Assembly (NCBI GenBank): GCA_902517815.1
Contig: CABYED010000001.1
Coordinates: 1-64,000 of the forward strand
Source: an uncultured SAR116 cluster alpha proteobacterium
GTDB lineage: Bacteria > Pseudomonadota > Alphaproteobacteria > Puniceispirillales > Marisalimonadaceae
DNA length: 64,000 bases
Direction of reading: 5' to 3'
Shown piece by piece: positions 18,846 through 27,138 of the stretch. The stretch's first letter is position 1, and each line of letters opens with the position of its first letter. The notes beneath the pieces were generated by a model, which searched no databases, was not told where the DNA came from, and was given only the letters and a program-made list of their open reading frames with translations. The translations under genes were made by a program, and so were the position numbers.

Positions 18846-19595
18846 TTATAAAAAAGTAAATATACCATTGTCACTATATGTCCTTGCTTTTTTTGTTATT
18901 TTTCCTCGATTATTCAATAATCTCATTCCAGACATTAATTCAGTAGGACTGGCACCACCTTTCTTGGCAAAAAGAATCAATCGCTTTGAAGACTTTTTTT
19001 GATTAGGCCAAATAGGAAAAATTTTAAAAGATCCAGTTTTTGTACTAAGAAATTTTAATGATTTTTCGAGAAGTCGAGTTGGAATAATCAGGAAAATTAT
19101 ACCTTTATCTCTTAATAATTTAACTGAATTTTCTATCCAACTTTCATAATTGATTATTCTTGTAGCATAATTTTCAAGTTCATTTTCTGATTTCTTTTGT
19201 TTTCGATCATAAAATGGTGGATTAGTTACTACAATATCAAATCTATTCATTAAATCATTATCAATATTAAATATATCACCTTGCATTAAATTAATTTTTT
19301 TTTGAAAATTATTTCTTATAATATTTTCGTTTGCAATTTCTAAGTAAGTATTATTATTTTCAATGGCCGTGATATTAATTTTATCATTTTGATAAGCTAT
19401 TATTAGGCTAATTGTACCCACTCCAGATCCAACATCTACTAGTGAAATTTTTTTTTTCTTTAATTTTTTTAAATAACCATTTACGAATGATGCTAAAAAA
19501 ACTGCATCAAATCCATATCTAAAGCCTTTTTTCAACTGTATTATTGATATTTTACCTCTCAAAATTTTATCAACAGTAAAGTTTGTGGCAAACAT
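18846..19595 (-). CDS. TrmN6-like tRNA1(Val) adenine-N6 methyltransferase
   Basis: The 249-residue protein has SAM-binding motif I (DVGSGVGTISLIIAY), an acidic motif II (ITAIENNNTYLEIA) and the adenine-N6 methyltransferase motif NPPFYDR. These are typical of the YfiC/TrmN6 group that methylates A37 of tRNA1(Val). Its N-terminus (ILRGKISIIQLKKGFRYGFDAVFLASFV) is also family-like. It is divergent from the polyprenyl synthase gene, the usual alphaproteobacterial order. Substrate not proven by sequence. Confidence 0.82.
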   Translation of the reverse strand: MFATNFTVDKILRGKISIIQLKKGFRYGFDAVFLASFVNGYLKKLKKKKISLVDVGSGVGTISLIIAYQNDKINITAIENNNTYLEIANENIIRNNFQKKINLMQGDIFNIDNDLMNRFDIVVTNPPFYDRKQKKSENELENYATRIINYESWIENSVKLLRDKGIIFLIIPTRLLEKSLKFLSTKTGSFKIFPIWPNQKKSSKRLILFAKKGGASPTELMSGMRLLNNRGKITKKARTYSDNGIFTFL

Positions 19596-19622
19596 AAATT
19601 TTCCTTAATTAAAATTATATAA

Positions 19623-19654
19623 TTGTTTTATATATATAATTAGCAAGTTATAAT
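19623..19654 (+). promoter_or_regulatory. Possible promoter for the polyprenyl synthase operon
   Basis: A TATAAT hexamer at 19649-19654 lies 26 bases before the ATG at 19681. A second TATAAT lies at 19635-19640. The best upstream -35-like hexamer (TTGTTT, 19623) is spaced 20 bases away, too far for a strong promoter. The assignment is weak. Confidence 0.3.
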
Positions 19655-19680
19655 ACAAATATTAACCTTTGGAAAATGCT

Positions 19681-20685
19681 ATGAATGAACAAAATACCGA
19701 AAATTGTGAGAAAAGCATTTTACAACTACGGCACTCATTAATACAAAGCCTGAAGGCTGTCGATCAGGAAATTATAAGTAGACTTAATAAATCAATTCCT
19801 CTTATTAGTGATATTGGGAAACATCTTATAAATGCTTCTGGTAAAAGATTGCGTCCACTTTTAACATTAGCTATGGCAGCTCAATTCAATGACAATTCAA
19901 AAAAACCAATCTTATTAGCTGCAGCTGTGGAATTTATTCACACGGCTACTTTGTTACATGATGATGTAGTAGATGAATCAATCTTAAGGAGAGGTAAAAA
20001 AACTGCTAATATAATTTGGGGTAACGAATTTAGTGTTTTAGCTGGAGATTTTTTATTTGCACAATCTTTCGAACTTATGGTGGAAACTAATTCAATTGAA
20101 GCTTTATCAAGTTTAGCAAGTGCATCTTGCAAAATAACTCAGGGAGAATTTCAACAAATACAAATTGCTAACAAACCAGAAACTAGTCTAAATGATTACT
20201 TTGAAGTTATTGGGAAAAAAACAGCTGAATTATTTGGAGCCTCATGTAAAAGTGGAGTTATTGTTGCTGGAGGTAATGTTGAACAACAAAATGCTGCTTA
20301 CGAGTATGGTTTCAATCTAGGATTAGCATTTCAAATTGTGGATGATCTTATGGATTTTAATAATTCACCTAATAAAATGGGGAAAAACTTAGGAGATGAT
20401 TTCAAATTAGGGAAAACCACACTACCTATTATTTTGGCTTGGCAAAAAAGTAATCCAAAAGAAAAGCAGTTTTGGATAAAGACTTTAAAAGAACTAAATC
20501 AAGAACCGAATGATTTTAAAAATGCAATTAATATCTTTAATAAATATAATATATTTAATGAATGCAAAAAGAGAACTGAAGAGTTTATTTCTAAATCTAT
20601 CAAGTGTCTTGAAAAATTTCCCGATACAATAATTAGAGATAATTTAATCGGCTTAGCTAATGAAAGTATTGAAAGATCAAAATAA
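19681..20685 (+). CDS. Polyprenyl diphosphate synthase (octaprenyl/decaprenyl type)
   Basis: This trans-prenyltransferase makes the long isoprenoid tail of ubiquinone. The protein (about 334 residues) has the first aspartate-rich motif LLHDDVVDES, the GKRLRPLLTLA element before it, and the second motif FQIVDDLMDF. A Lys/Thr pair precedes GDDFKLGKTTLP. The ATG at 19681 is preferred to the TTG at 19669 because GGAAA precedes it at 8 bases. Chain length (C40 or C50) cannot be read with certainty. Its 3' end is followed by an HTH gene after 4 bases. Confidence 0.9.
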   Translation: MNEQNTENCEKSILQLRHSLIQSLKAVDQEIISRLNKSIPLISDIGKHLINASGKRLRPLLTLAMAAQFNDNSKKPILLAAAVEFIHTATLLHDDVVDESILRRGKKTANIIWGNEFSVLAGDFLFAQSFELMVETNSIEALSSLASASCKITQGEFQQIQIANKPETSLNDYFEVIGKKTAELFGASCKSGVIVAGGNVEQQNAAYEYGFNLGLAFQIVDDLMDFNNSPNKMGKNLGDDFKLGKTTLPIILAWQKSNPKEKQFWIKTLKELNQEPNDFKNAINIFNKYNIFNECKKRTEEFISKSIKCLEKFPDTIIRDNLIGLANESIERSK

Positions 20686-20689
20686 GACG

Positions 20690-21331
20690 ATGGTTAATAC
20701 AGAAAAAGTAAATAATAGAACTGACGTTGATAACGACGATGTCAGAGAGAAAATTAAAAATTTAATTAAAAAAAAGAACTATAATCTTCGTGATTTATCA
20801 AGAAATATAAAAAAGAATGACGCTTATTTGCAACAATATCTTTATAGAGGAACTCCCAAAGTTCTTCCTGAAGAATATAGATATTTATTAGCTGAATTAC
20901 TTGATGTGAACGTAAATGAATTAATACCAAATTGGCTAAAAAATATTTCTTCACAAGAAGAATTTTTTATACTCAGAAATATAGAAAATAAAATTGATCA
21001 TATAAACCAAATATCATTTTCAAAAGAATTGTTATTTGGCTTAGATTTTTTTGATGAAAAAAATTTATATTATTTTCAAACTTACATATCAAATTACAAG
21101 ATAACTAGTATTGTAGATGTAAGTATAAAAAAATTTATAAAACCTGATATTTATCTATTAAATGATAAAACAAATTACTTTATTGCTACCATTAAATTCA
21201 GCAAACTTAGTCAGAGTAAATTAAGTGTAAAACCATATTTTAATGATTTTTCTCCTTTCCAAATTAATGCAAATCTTTTGAATATAAGTGGTTTAATTTT
21301 ATGGCAATGTTCAAAAATATTTTCAAAATGA
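20690..21331 (+). CDS. HTH protein with degenerate S24 (LexA/CI-like) peptidase domain
   Basis: The 213-residue protein begins with a helix-turn-helix region (about residues 15-75) containing NYNLRDLSRNIKKNDAYLQQYLYRGTP, typical of alphaproteobacterial CI-like XRE regulators. The C-terminal half aligns in outline with the S24 fold: SFSKELLFG, then a strand ending IKPDIYLLND, and finally ISGLILWQ. The GDSM nucleophile motif is not recognisable; SNYKIT stands in its place. It is probably a DNA-binding protein unable to cleave itself. The start at 20690 avoids a 26-base overlap with the upstream gene. Its TGA overlaps the next ATG. Confidence 0.6.
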   Translation: MVNTEKVNNRTDVDNDDVREKIKNLIKKKNYNLRDLSRNIKKNDAYLQQYLYRGTPKVLPEEYRYLLAELLDVNVNELIPNWLKNISSQEEFFILRNIENKIDHINQISFSKELLFGLDFFDEKNLYYFQTYISNYKITSIVDVSIKKFIKPDIYLLNDKTNYFIATIKFSKLSQSKLSVKPYFNDFSPFQINANLLNISGLILWQCSKIFSK

Positions 21332-22704
21332 ATAAGCTAGAAAAATTACAAAAAAATATAGATAACAAAACTTTAACGATCAAACATATTGGATCTCGGG
21401 GTGAAGGAGTCTCTAGCTTGACTACTGAAATCAATTATAGAGAAAGTCATTATACTTTTTTTATACCGTTTACTTTACCAGATGAAATAGTTGTTGTTAA
21501 ACCAACTCTTTGCAATTCTGAAGGTGTTAGAGCTAATTTAGTTGAAATAAAATCACCATCACCAAAAAGAATTAATCCTAAATGTGAACATTTTTTTCAA
21601 TGTGGCGGATGTTTACTTCAGCACTGGAATTTTGAAGATTATTCTTATTGGAAAGTTAGTAAAGTCTCTCTTCCAATAATAAAAATGTCACCAAGAACAA
21701 CTATTAAAACAATTAAAACATCTTCAATAAGAAGTCGGAGGCATGCTAAATTCAGAGCAAAAAAAAATAAATCTAATACAATAATTGGATTTTATGAATA
21801 CAGAAGTAAATTTATTACAAAAATTCAAAAATGTATAATTATCGAAGCAGAACTCGAAAAATTAATTCATGATTTAGAAAAGCCATTACACAAACTTCTT
21901 GGTGTAGGTGATGAAATTGATGTTCATGCAAATCTTCTAGACAACGGAATAGATCTTCTGATAAGTGGCATAGATAAAACAGATTACCAAAAATTAAACA
22001 TCTTTGCTGATGCTCTTTCAAAAAGTTCGGTTATAAGATTTTATAGAAAATTAAAAGATAATACTAACGAATTAATATTTACAAAAGATCTATCAAGTTT
22101 ATCTAACAAATCTTTTTCATCTATTACTTTTCCTCCTCCAGGTGGGTTTCTTCAAGCAACTATAGAAGGAGAAAATGCGATTCTTGAAAGCGTCATGTTA
22201 GGATTAAATGAGAATAAAAAAACAAAACTGATTTGTGAACTTTTTTGTGGCAGTGGGACGATAACTTTACCATTATTAAAAAAACTTTATCAAATACATG
22301 CATTTGAATTAGACAAAGAATCTTTAAAATCTCTAGATATTGCTGCTAGAAAAGAGAGTTTTGGAAACAAAGTCAAAACAAAAGTAAGAGATTTAAAAAA
22401 TTTCCCTTTGACATCAGATGAACTCAGCAAATATGACGCAATTATAATTGACCCTCCACGTTCAGGTGCAAAATTGCAATTTTTGAATATAGCAAGATCA
22501 AACGTATCAATAATAGTAAGTATCTCTTGTAATGTTAAAACTTTTGTACGAGATGCCAAAATATTGATAGAAAGTAATTATGAATTAAAATGGGTGCAAC
22601 CAATTGATCAATTTTTATTTTCTGCACATATTGAATTAGTTGCAATATTTCAAATTAAAATAAAAAATGTTAATAAAAAAATCTATAACTATAAAAAAAC
22701 ATAG
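21328..22704 (+). CDS. TrmA/RlmC/RlmD-family RNA (uracil-5-)-methyltransferase
   Basis: The enzyme transfers a methyl group from SAM to C5 of a uridine in rRNA or tRNA. The 458-residue protein has an N-terminal TRAM-like segment (LTIKHIGSRGEGVS) and an iron-sulfur cysteine set CEHFFQCGGC (about residue 90) plus a later Cys. SAM motif I is CELFCGSGTITLPLL. The catalytic segment is DPPRSGAKLQFLN, then ISCNVKTFVRDA with the nucleophilic Cys. The ATG overlaps the stop codon of the HTH gene (ATGA), preferred to the longer start at 21301. The exact target nucleotide cannot be assigned. Confidence 0.88.
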   Translation: MNKLEKLQKNIDNKTLTIKHIGSRGEGVSSLTTEINYRESHYTFFIPFTLPDEIVVVKPTLCNSEGVRANLVEIKSPSPKRINPKCEHFFQCGGCLLQHWNFEDYSYWKVSKVSLPIIKMSPRTTIKTIKTSSIRSRRHAKFRAKKNKSNTIIGFYEYRSKFITKIQKCIIIEAELEKLIHDLEKPLHKLLGVGDEIDVHANLLDNGIDLLISGIDKTDYQKLNIFADALSKSSVIRFYRKLKDNTNELIFTKDLSSLSNKSFSSITFPPPGGFLQATIEGENAILESVMLGLNENKKTKLICELFCGSGTITLPLLKKLYQIHAFELDKESLKSLDIAARKESFGNKVKTKVRDLKNFPLTSDELSKYDAIIIDPPRSGAKLQFLNIARSNVSIIVSISCNVKTFVRDAKILIESNYELKWVQPIDQFLFSAHIELVAIFQIKIKNVNKKIYNYKKT

Positions 22705-22870
22705 AACATCTTTATCTTTAGAAAAAGAATTTTGGGATGCCTTAAAAGTTATTTCAAACGAACAAAAGTGTTCCCTAGAAACTTTGATTACTAAAATTGA
22801 CTCTAACAGAAAAACATCTCTTGCCTCATCAATAAGAGTCTATCTTTTAAAATTTTATACGAAAAACTAA
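22667..22870 (+). CDS. Ribbon-helix-helix (RHH_4 type) small DNA-binding protein
   Basis: The 67-residue protein reads KKSITIKKHRTSLSLEKEFWDALKVIS near its start. This is a hallmark of the alphaproteobacterial RHH_4 family (HRTSxSLExEFWxAL), followed by LETLITKIDSNRKTSLASSIRVYLL. It overlaps the end of the methyltransferase gene by 38 bases. Its stop codon overlaps that of the convergent UxaA-family gene in CTAA. The regulatory target is unknown. Confidence 0.85.
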   Translation: MLIKKSITIKKHRTSLSLEKEFWDALKVISNEQKCSLETLITKIDSNRKTSLASSIRVYLLKFYTKN

Positions 22871-24414
22871 CCTGTTATTCCAATTTGCCAAGGCGCGAAT
22901 TCGTGGCGACCAAGGTTTAAAATTTCACTTTTTGTTTTTTTACCAGAAGCAAAAGATATGAATTCTTCAAAAATTATTTTGCCCATTTCTTCTATATCTT
23001 TATCTCCGTCAATAACTAAACCACAATTTATATCCATATCTTCATACATTTTTTTATAAAGAGAAGAATTAGTTGCTAATTTTATTGAAGGAGTTGGTCT
23101 TGCACCAAAACATGAGCCTCTACCTGTAGTAAATGCTATTAGATTTGCTCCACCTGCAATCTGACCAGTTGCTGAAACAGGATCAAATCCAGGTGTGTCC
23201 ATAAAAACAAACCCCTTTTCATTGATTCTATCTGCATAATTATATACTTCCATTAAACCTGTTGTTCCACCTTTCATAGCTGAACCTAGGGATTTTTCTA
23301 AAATATTCGCAAGACCACCTTTTTGGTTTCCTGGGCTAACTATTCCATTTATTTGTACGTCTCGACCTATTGCGTAAACATTCTTCCACCAATTTACACG
23401 GTCTAATAATTTTTCTGCCACCAAAGAATTTACAGCTCTTGCAGTTAAAGTATTTTCAACGCCATATATTTCAGGAGTTTCTGATAAAATAGCAGTGCCA
23501 CCATAACTTACAAGTATATCAACAGCTTTTCCTAAGGAAGGATTAGCAGAAATAGAAGAAAAAGCGTCTGATCCTCCACACTGAAGTCCTACCATAAGAT
23601 TAGATATTGGGACTTCTTCTCTAAAGATCCCATTCGCCTTTTCTAGCATACCCTCTACAATTTTAATTCCTTCTTTAATTGTTGCAGTAGTACCACCATT
23701 TTCTTGCATAACTAAAGTTTTTAAATTTTCATTTTCTGAAAGTCCTTGGTGTGAAAACAAACCTCCAACCTGACACCTTTCACAACCAAGACCAACGACT
23801 AAAGATGAGGCTACATTTGGGTGACTTATATACCCGCCTAATGTTCTATACAACAAATTCATAGGTTCACCTGATAATTCCATTCCACATCCAGTTGAAT
23901 GACTAAAAGCGGCTACACCGTCTACATTAGGATAATTAGTTAGTTTTTCAGGGGTAAAATAAGATGCAATTTCATGTACAACAGTTGCAGAACAATTAAC
24001 TGTTGACACAACTGCAATAAAATTTCTGGTACCTACGCGTCCATCTGATCTTTTAAAACCTGAAAATGTTCTTTCACTTGAAGAATTTACAAATGTGGTT
24101 GGCACATACTTAGAGCAATATTCATGTTCTCGTCCAAATTCTTTAAACACAACATTTGAATTTGTTAAAACTTGACCTTTTAATAAATCTGTATTAGCAA
24201 AACCTATAATTGTACCATATTTATAAATCGGACTATCTTTAGCAATATCTAATCTAGCAATTTTTTGTCCTGAAAGTATTGGAGAATCTAATGTAATATC
24301 AAAATCATCTAAGTGTTCATAGGCTTCCATATTGTTTATTGCAATAACAATGTTATCCACATCATTTAGAAGCAATGCTTTTGAAGCATTTATGTTAATT
24401 TGTTTTTTATCCAT
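22867..24414 (-). CDS. UxaA/GarD-family sugar-acid dehydratase (altronate or galactarate dehydratase-like)
   Basis: UxaA/GarD enzymes are iron-dependent dehydratases that make 2-keto-3-deoxy sugar acids. The 515-residue protein has an N-terminal SAF-like domain (about 1-100) with NASKALLLNDVDNI. The large catalytic domain contains GFKRSDGRVGTRNFIAV, FSHSTGCGME, GLGCERCQ, LQCGGSDAFS and FTTGRGSCFG. Several conserved cysteines are present. It is the last gene of a three-gene minus-strand cassette after an RraA-like aldolase and an IlvD/Edd dehydratase. The substrate cannot be deduced from sequence alone. Confidence 0.85.
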   Translation of the reverse strand: MDKKQININASKALLLNDVDNIVIAINNMEAYEHLDDFDITLDSPILSGQKIARLDIAKDSPIYKYGTIIGFANTDLLKGQVLTNSNVVFKEFGREHEYCSKYVPTTFVNSSSERTFSGFKRSDGRVGTRNFIAVVSTVNCSATVVHEIASYFTPEKLTNYPNVDGVAAFSHSTGCGMELSGEPMNLLYRTLGGYISHPNVASSLVVGLGCERCQVGGLFSHQGLSENENLKTLVMQENGGTTATIKEGIKIVEGMLEKANGIFREEVPISNLMVGLQCGGSDAFSSISANPSLGKAVDILVSYGGTAILSETPEIYGVENTLTARAVNSLVAEKLLDRVNWWKNVYAIGRDVQINGIVSPGNQKGGLANILEKSLGSAMKGGTTGLMEVYNYADRINEKGFVFMDTPGFDPVSATGQIAGGANLIAFTTGRGSCFGARPTPSIKLATNSSLYKKMYEDMDINCGLVIDGDKDIEEMGKIIFEEFISFASGKKTKSEILNLGRHEFAPWQIGITG

Positions 24415-24431
24415 ATAAACCTCATTTAAAC

Positions 24432-25148
24432 CTAATCACTATTTTTAGTTCTTAACCAATTTTCAAATATTTTTTTTTCGTTTTCGTCGGTTAATGGATA
24501 TAAGCCTCTGATAGTTGCTCCTTTTTGAACCTTGTCTATCACATAATCTTCATATATTGTCATATATTTAACCTCATCAGAAATTTCATTAATGATCTCA
24601 TTAGGTACCACGACAACACCCTCTTTGTCTCCAACAATTAGATCATTTGGCCAAATAGCAACATCTCCACAACCAATAGGAGTGTTAATATCTATTGCTT
24701 GATGCAAAGTAAGATTAGTTGGAGATGATGGTCTATTATGGTAAGCTGGAATTTTCAAATTTTTTATTTCATCTGAGTCTCTAAACCCGCCATCTGTTAC
24801 TACACCAGCACAACCTCTAACCATTAATCTTGTAACTAGAATGGCACCTGCTGATGCAGCTCTGGGATCTTTTCTGCTATCAAAAATTAAGACATAATCT
24901 TTAGGACATTTCTCAATAGCTAACCTTTGCGGATGTTTTGGATTTTTAAATACCTCTATACTATTTAGATCTTCTCTTGCTGGAATATATCTTACTGTAT
25001 AAGCTAATCCCACCATATTCGGTAATTTTGTATTTAGTGGGGAAACTCCTTGAATAAATTGATTTTTAAGTCCTTTTTTGAATAAAGCAGTACAAATTGT
25101 TGCTACACTTGAGTTTGAAAAAGTTTTTTTTAATTCATTTGATAACAT
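24432..25148 (-). CDS. RraA-like 4-hydroxy-4-methyl-2-oxoglutarate aldolase-family protein
   Basis: The 238-residue protein belongs to the RraA/HMG-aldolase superfamily, whose members are either RNase E inhibitors or divalent-metal class II pyruvate aldolases. It retains GAILVTRLMVRGCAGVVTDGGFRD, with the Arg-Asp pair that characterises the aldolases, and GDVAIWPNDLIVGDKEGVVVVP. Lying between two sugar-acid dehydratases, it most likely cleaves a 2-keto-3-deoxy acid to pyruvate plus an aldehyde. That role is inference. It is 17 bases from the UxaA gene and 9 bases from the IlvD/Edd gene. Confidence 0.8.
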   Translation of the reverse strand: MLSNELKKTFSNSSVATICTALFKKGLKNQFIQGVSPLNTKLPNMVGLAYTVRYIPAREDLNSIEVFKNPKHPQRLAIEKCPKDYVLIFDSRKDPRAASAGAILVTRLMVRGCAGVVTDGGFRDSDEIKNLKIPAYHNRPSSPTNLTLHQAIDINTPIGCGDVAIWPNDLIVGDKEGVVVVPNEIINEISDEVKYMTIYEDYVIDKVQKGATIRGLYPLTDENEKKIFENWLRTKNSD

Positions 25149-25157
25149 TCTTAATCT

Positions 25158-26888
25158 CTAAAAAATATCAGGTTCTTTCGCAGAAATTCCAAAATCGCTC
25201 TCTAAAAAATCAAAGTCACAACCCTCATTTGCTTGGCGAACGTGATTACTATACATCCATAACCATCCTCTACCTGCTTTTGGATAATTTTTTTTAACTT
25301 TCTTTTTTCTTTGTAGTAATATCTTTTCATCTAGAAGCATGTTTATTGACCTTAAGTCCACATTTATCTCTATAATATCTCCTGTTTCTAACAACGATAA
25401 TGGACCACCCACATAACTTTCTGGAGCAACATGAAGAATGCAAGCACCATAACTAGTTCCACTCATTCTTGCATCAGAAATTCTAACCATGTCTCGCACA
25501 CCCTTTTTAAGAAGTTTTTTTGGTATTGGCATCATTCCCCACTCAGGCATTCCTGGACCCCCAACAGGGCCAACATTTCTTAAAACTAACACATGATTTT
25601 CCGTCACATCTAATTCATCACTGTCAATAATTTTTTTCATATCTGGATAACTATCAAAAACTATAGCTGGACCTTTATGTTTCAAAAATTTTTTATCACA
25701 TGCAGCTGGTTTAATGACACAACCATCTGGAGCTAAATTTCCTTTTAAAACAGCCAGTGATCCCTCTCTATAGATTGGGTTATCTAAAGACCGAATTATG
25801 TCTTGATTAAGCGTTTCTTTTCCATCAATAAGTTCACCTAACTTCATTCCTGATACAGTTATTTCTTCTAAATTAAGTTGACTTGCTAAAGAACACATCA
25901 AAGATAATATACCACCAGCATAATAAAAATCTTCCATTAAATAGTCTTTTCCAGAAGGTCTTATATTCGCAATTAAAGGAATTTTTCTTCCCTTTTTATC
26001 TAGATCATCCATTGTCAAATTAATACCAGCTCTCCTTGCTATAGCTATCAAATGAATAATAGCGTTAGTAGAACAACCCATTGCCATAGCTACAGTAACA
26101 GCATTTTCAACAGAGTTTTCTGTTATGATATTTCTTGGAGTTAAGTCTTCCCATACCATTTCAACAATTCTCTTTCCTACATTTGCAGACATTCTAATGT
26201 GATTGGAATCTGCTGCGGGAATAGAACTAGCACCAGGTAAACATAAACCCATTGCTTCTGCGATAGCAGTCATTGTACTTGCTGTTCCCATTGTCATACA
26301 ATGTCCGTAGGATCTAGCAATACCAGTCTCAACCTCTTCCCAATCTTTTTGAGAAATATTTCCTGCTCTTAATTCATCCCAATATTTCCAACCATCTGAA
26401 CCACTTCCTAAAAATTTACCTTTATAATTTCCCCTTAACATTGGTCCAGCTGGTAAAAAAATTGTTGGTAAATTTAAAGATATCGCTCCCATAATTAAAG
26501 CAGGGGTAGTTTTATCACAGCCACCCATCAAAACAACTCCGTCAATGGGATGAGATCTGATTAGTTCTTCCACTTCCATTGACAACATGTTTCTATATAA
26601 CATTGTTGTAGGTTTCACATACATTTCAGCAAGAGAAATAGCTGGAAGCTCTATTGGTAAACCACCTAATTGATAAATTCCCTTTTTTACATCTTCAACT
26701 CTTTGTTTGAAGTGCATATGACATGGTTGGATATCAGACCAAGTGTTAATAATACCAATAACGGGTTTGTTTTCCCAATCCTCTTTATCTAATCCCATTT
26801 GCATGGCTCTAGATCTATGACCAAAAGATCTTACATCATTGGGTACAAACCATCTAGCACTTCTAAATTCTTCATATTTTTTTTTCAA
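25158..26888 (-). CDS. IlvD/Edd-family dehydratase, sugar-acid type
   Basis: The enzyme is an iron-sulfur dehydratase of the IlvD/Edd family. The 576-residue protein has GIINTWSDIQPCH, MGGCDKTTPALIMGA, YGHCMTMGTASTMTAIAEAMGLCLPGASSIPA and DARMSGTSYGACILHVAPE, with the cysteines expected for the cluster. Arrangement and partners point to a sugar-acid dehydratase (arabinonate or xylonate type), not the branched-chain amino acid enzyme. It starts with TTG preceded by AGGA at 7 bases. It heads the cassette and lies directly 3' of the tRNA-Ile gene. Confidence 0.85.
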   Translation of the reverse strand: MKKKYEEFRSARWFVPNDVRSFGHRSRAMQMGLDKEDWENKPVIGIINTWSDIQPCHMHFKQRVEDVKKGIYQLGGLPIELPAISLAEMYVKPTTMLYRNMLSMEVEELIRSHPIDGVVLMGGCDKTTPALIMGAISLNLPTIFLPAGPMLRGNYKGKFLGSGSDGWKYWDELRAGNISQKDWEEVETGIARSYGHCMTMGTASTMTAIAEAMGLCLPGASSIPAADSNHIRMSANVGKRIVEMVWEDLTPRNIITENSVENAVTVAMAMGCSTNAIIHLIAIARRAGINLTMDDLDKKGRKIPLIANIRPSGKDYLMEDFYYAGGILSLMCSLASQLNLEEITVSGMKLGELIDGKETLNQDIIRSLDNPIYREGSLAVLKGNLAPDGCVIKPAACDKKFLKHKGPAIVFDSYPDMKKIIDSDELDVTENHVLVLRNVGPVGGPGMPEWGMMPIPKKLLKKGVRDMVRISDARMSGTSYGACILHVAPESYVGGPLSLLETGDIIEINVDLRSINMLLDEKILLQRKKKVKKNYPKAGRGWLWMYSNHVRQANEGCDFDFLESDFGISAKEPDIF

Positions 26889-26989
26889 AATAAATCCTAT
26901 AATTTTATGTCACTTTAATCTTGACTCTAATATAATTGAATTTCAAAGAAAAAATATTTTTAGATAAATTTCATCGAGCTTTTATAGTT

Positions 26990-27066
26990 TGGTAGGCCTG
27001 GAGGGACTTGAACCCCCAACCACTCCGTTATGAGCGGAGGGCTCTAACCAGTTGAGCTACAGGCCT
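26990..27066 (-). tRNA. tRNA-Ile2 (CAU anticodon, expected lysidine-modified)
   Basis: The 77-base gene folds into a full cloverleaf: a 7-bp acceptor stem AGGCCTG/CAGGCCT, an anticodon stem CTCCG/CGGAG, the anticodon loop CTCATAA and an encoded CCA. The CAT anticodon allows Met or Ile2. The A1-U72 acceptor pair and the body strongly resemble tRNA-Ile(GAT) genes, so Ile2 reading AUA after lysidine formation by TilS is preferred. It lies between rpoD and the sugar-acid cassette on the same strand. Confidence 0.9.
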
Positions 27067-27085
27067 TAATAAAGATATTTAAGAA

Positions 27086-27114
27086 TTTATACTAGTACAA
27101 ATTAAGTATGTAAA
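27086..27114 (-). promoter_or_regulatory. Sigma70-type promoter for tRNA-Ile2
   Basis: On the minus strand TTTACA (27114-27109) is followed by a 17-base spacer and TATAAA (27091-27086). It is 20 bases upstream of the mature tRNA 5' end and lies just after the rpoD stop codon. Position and spacing fit a dedicated tRNA promoter that may also feed the sugar-acid cassette by read-through. Confidence 0.6.
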
Positions 27115-27138
27115 GCTCAAGTATACAAAGTTTAGCAC

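Noticed and set aside
22867-26990. Integrative element at tRNA-Ile
   Set aside because: No integrase, relaxase or repeated tRNA 3' end was found near either border of the cassette.
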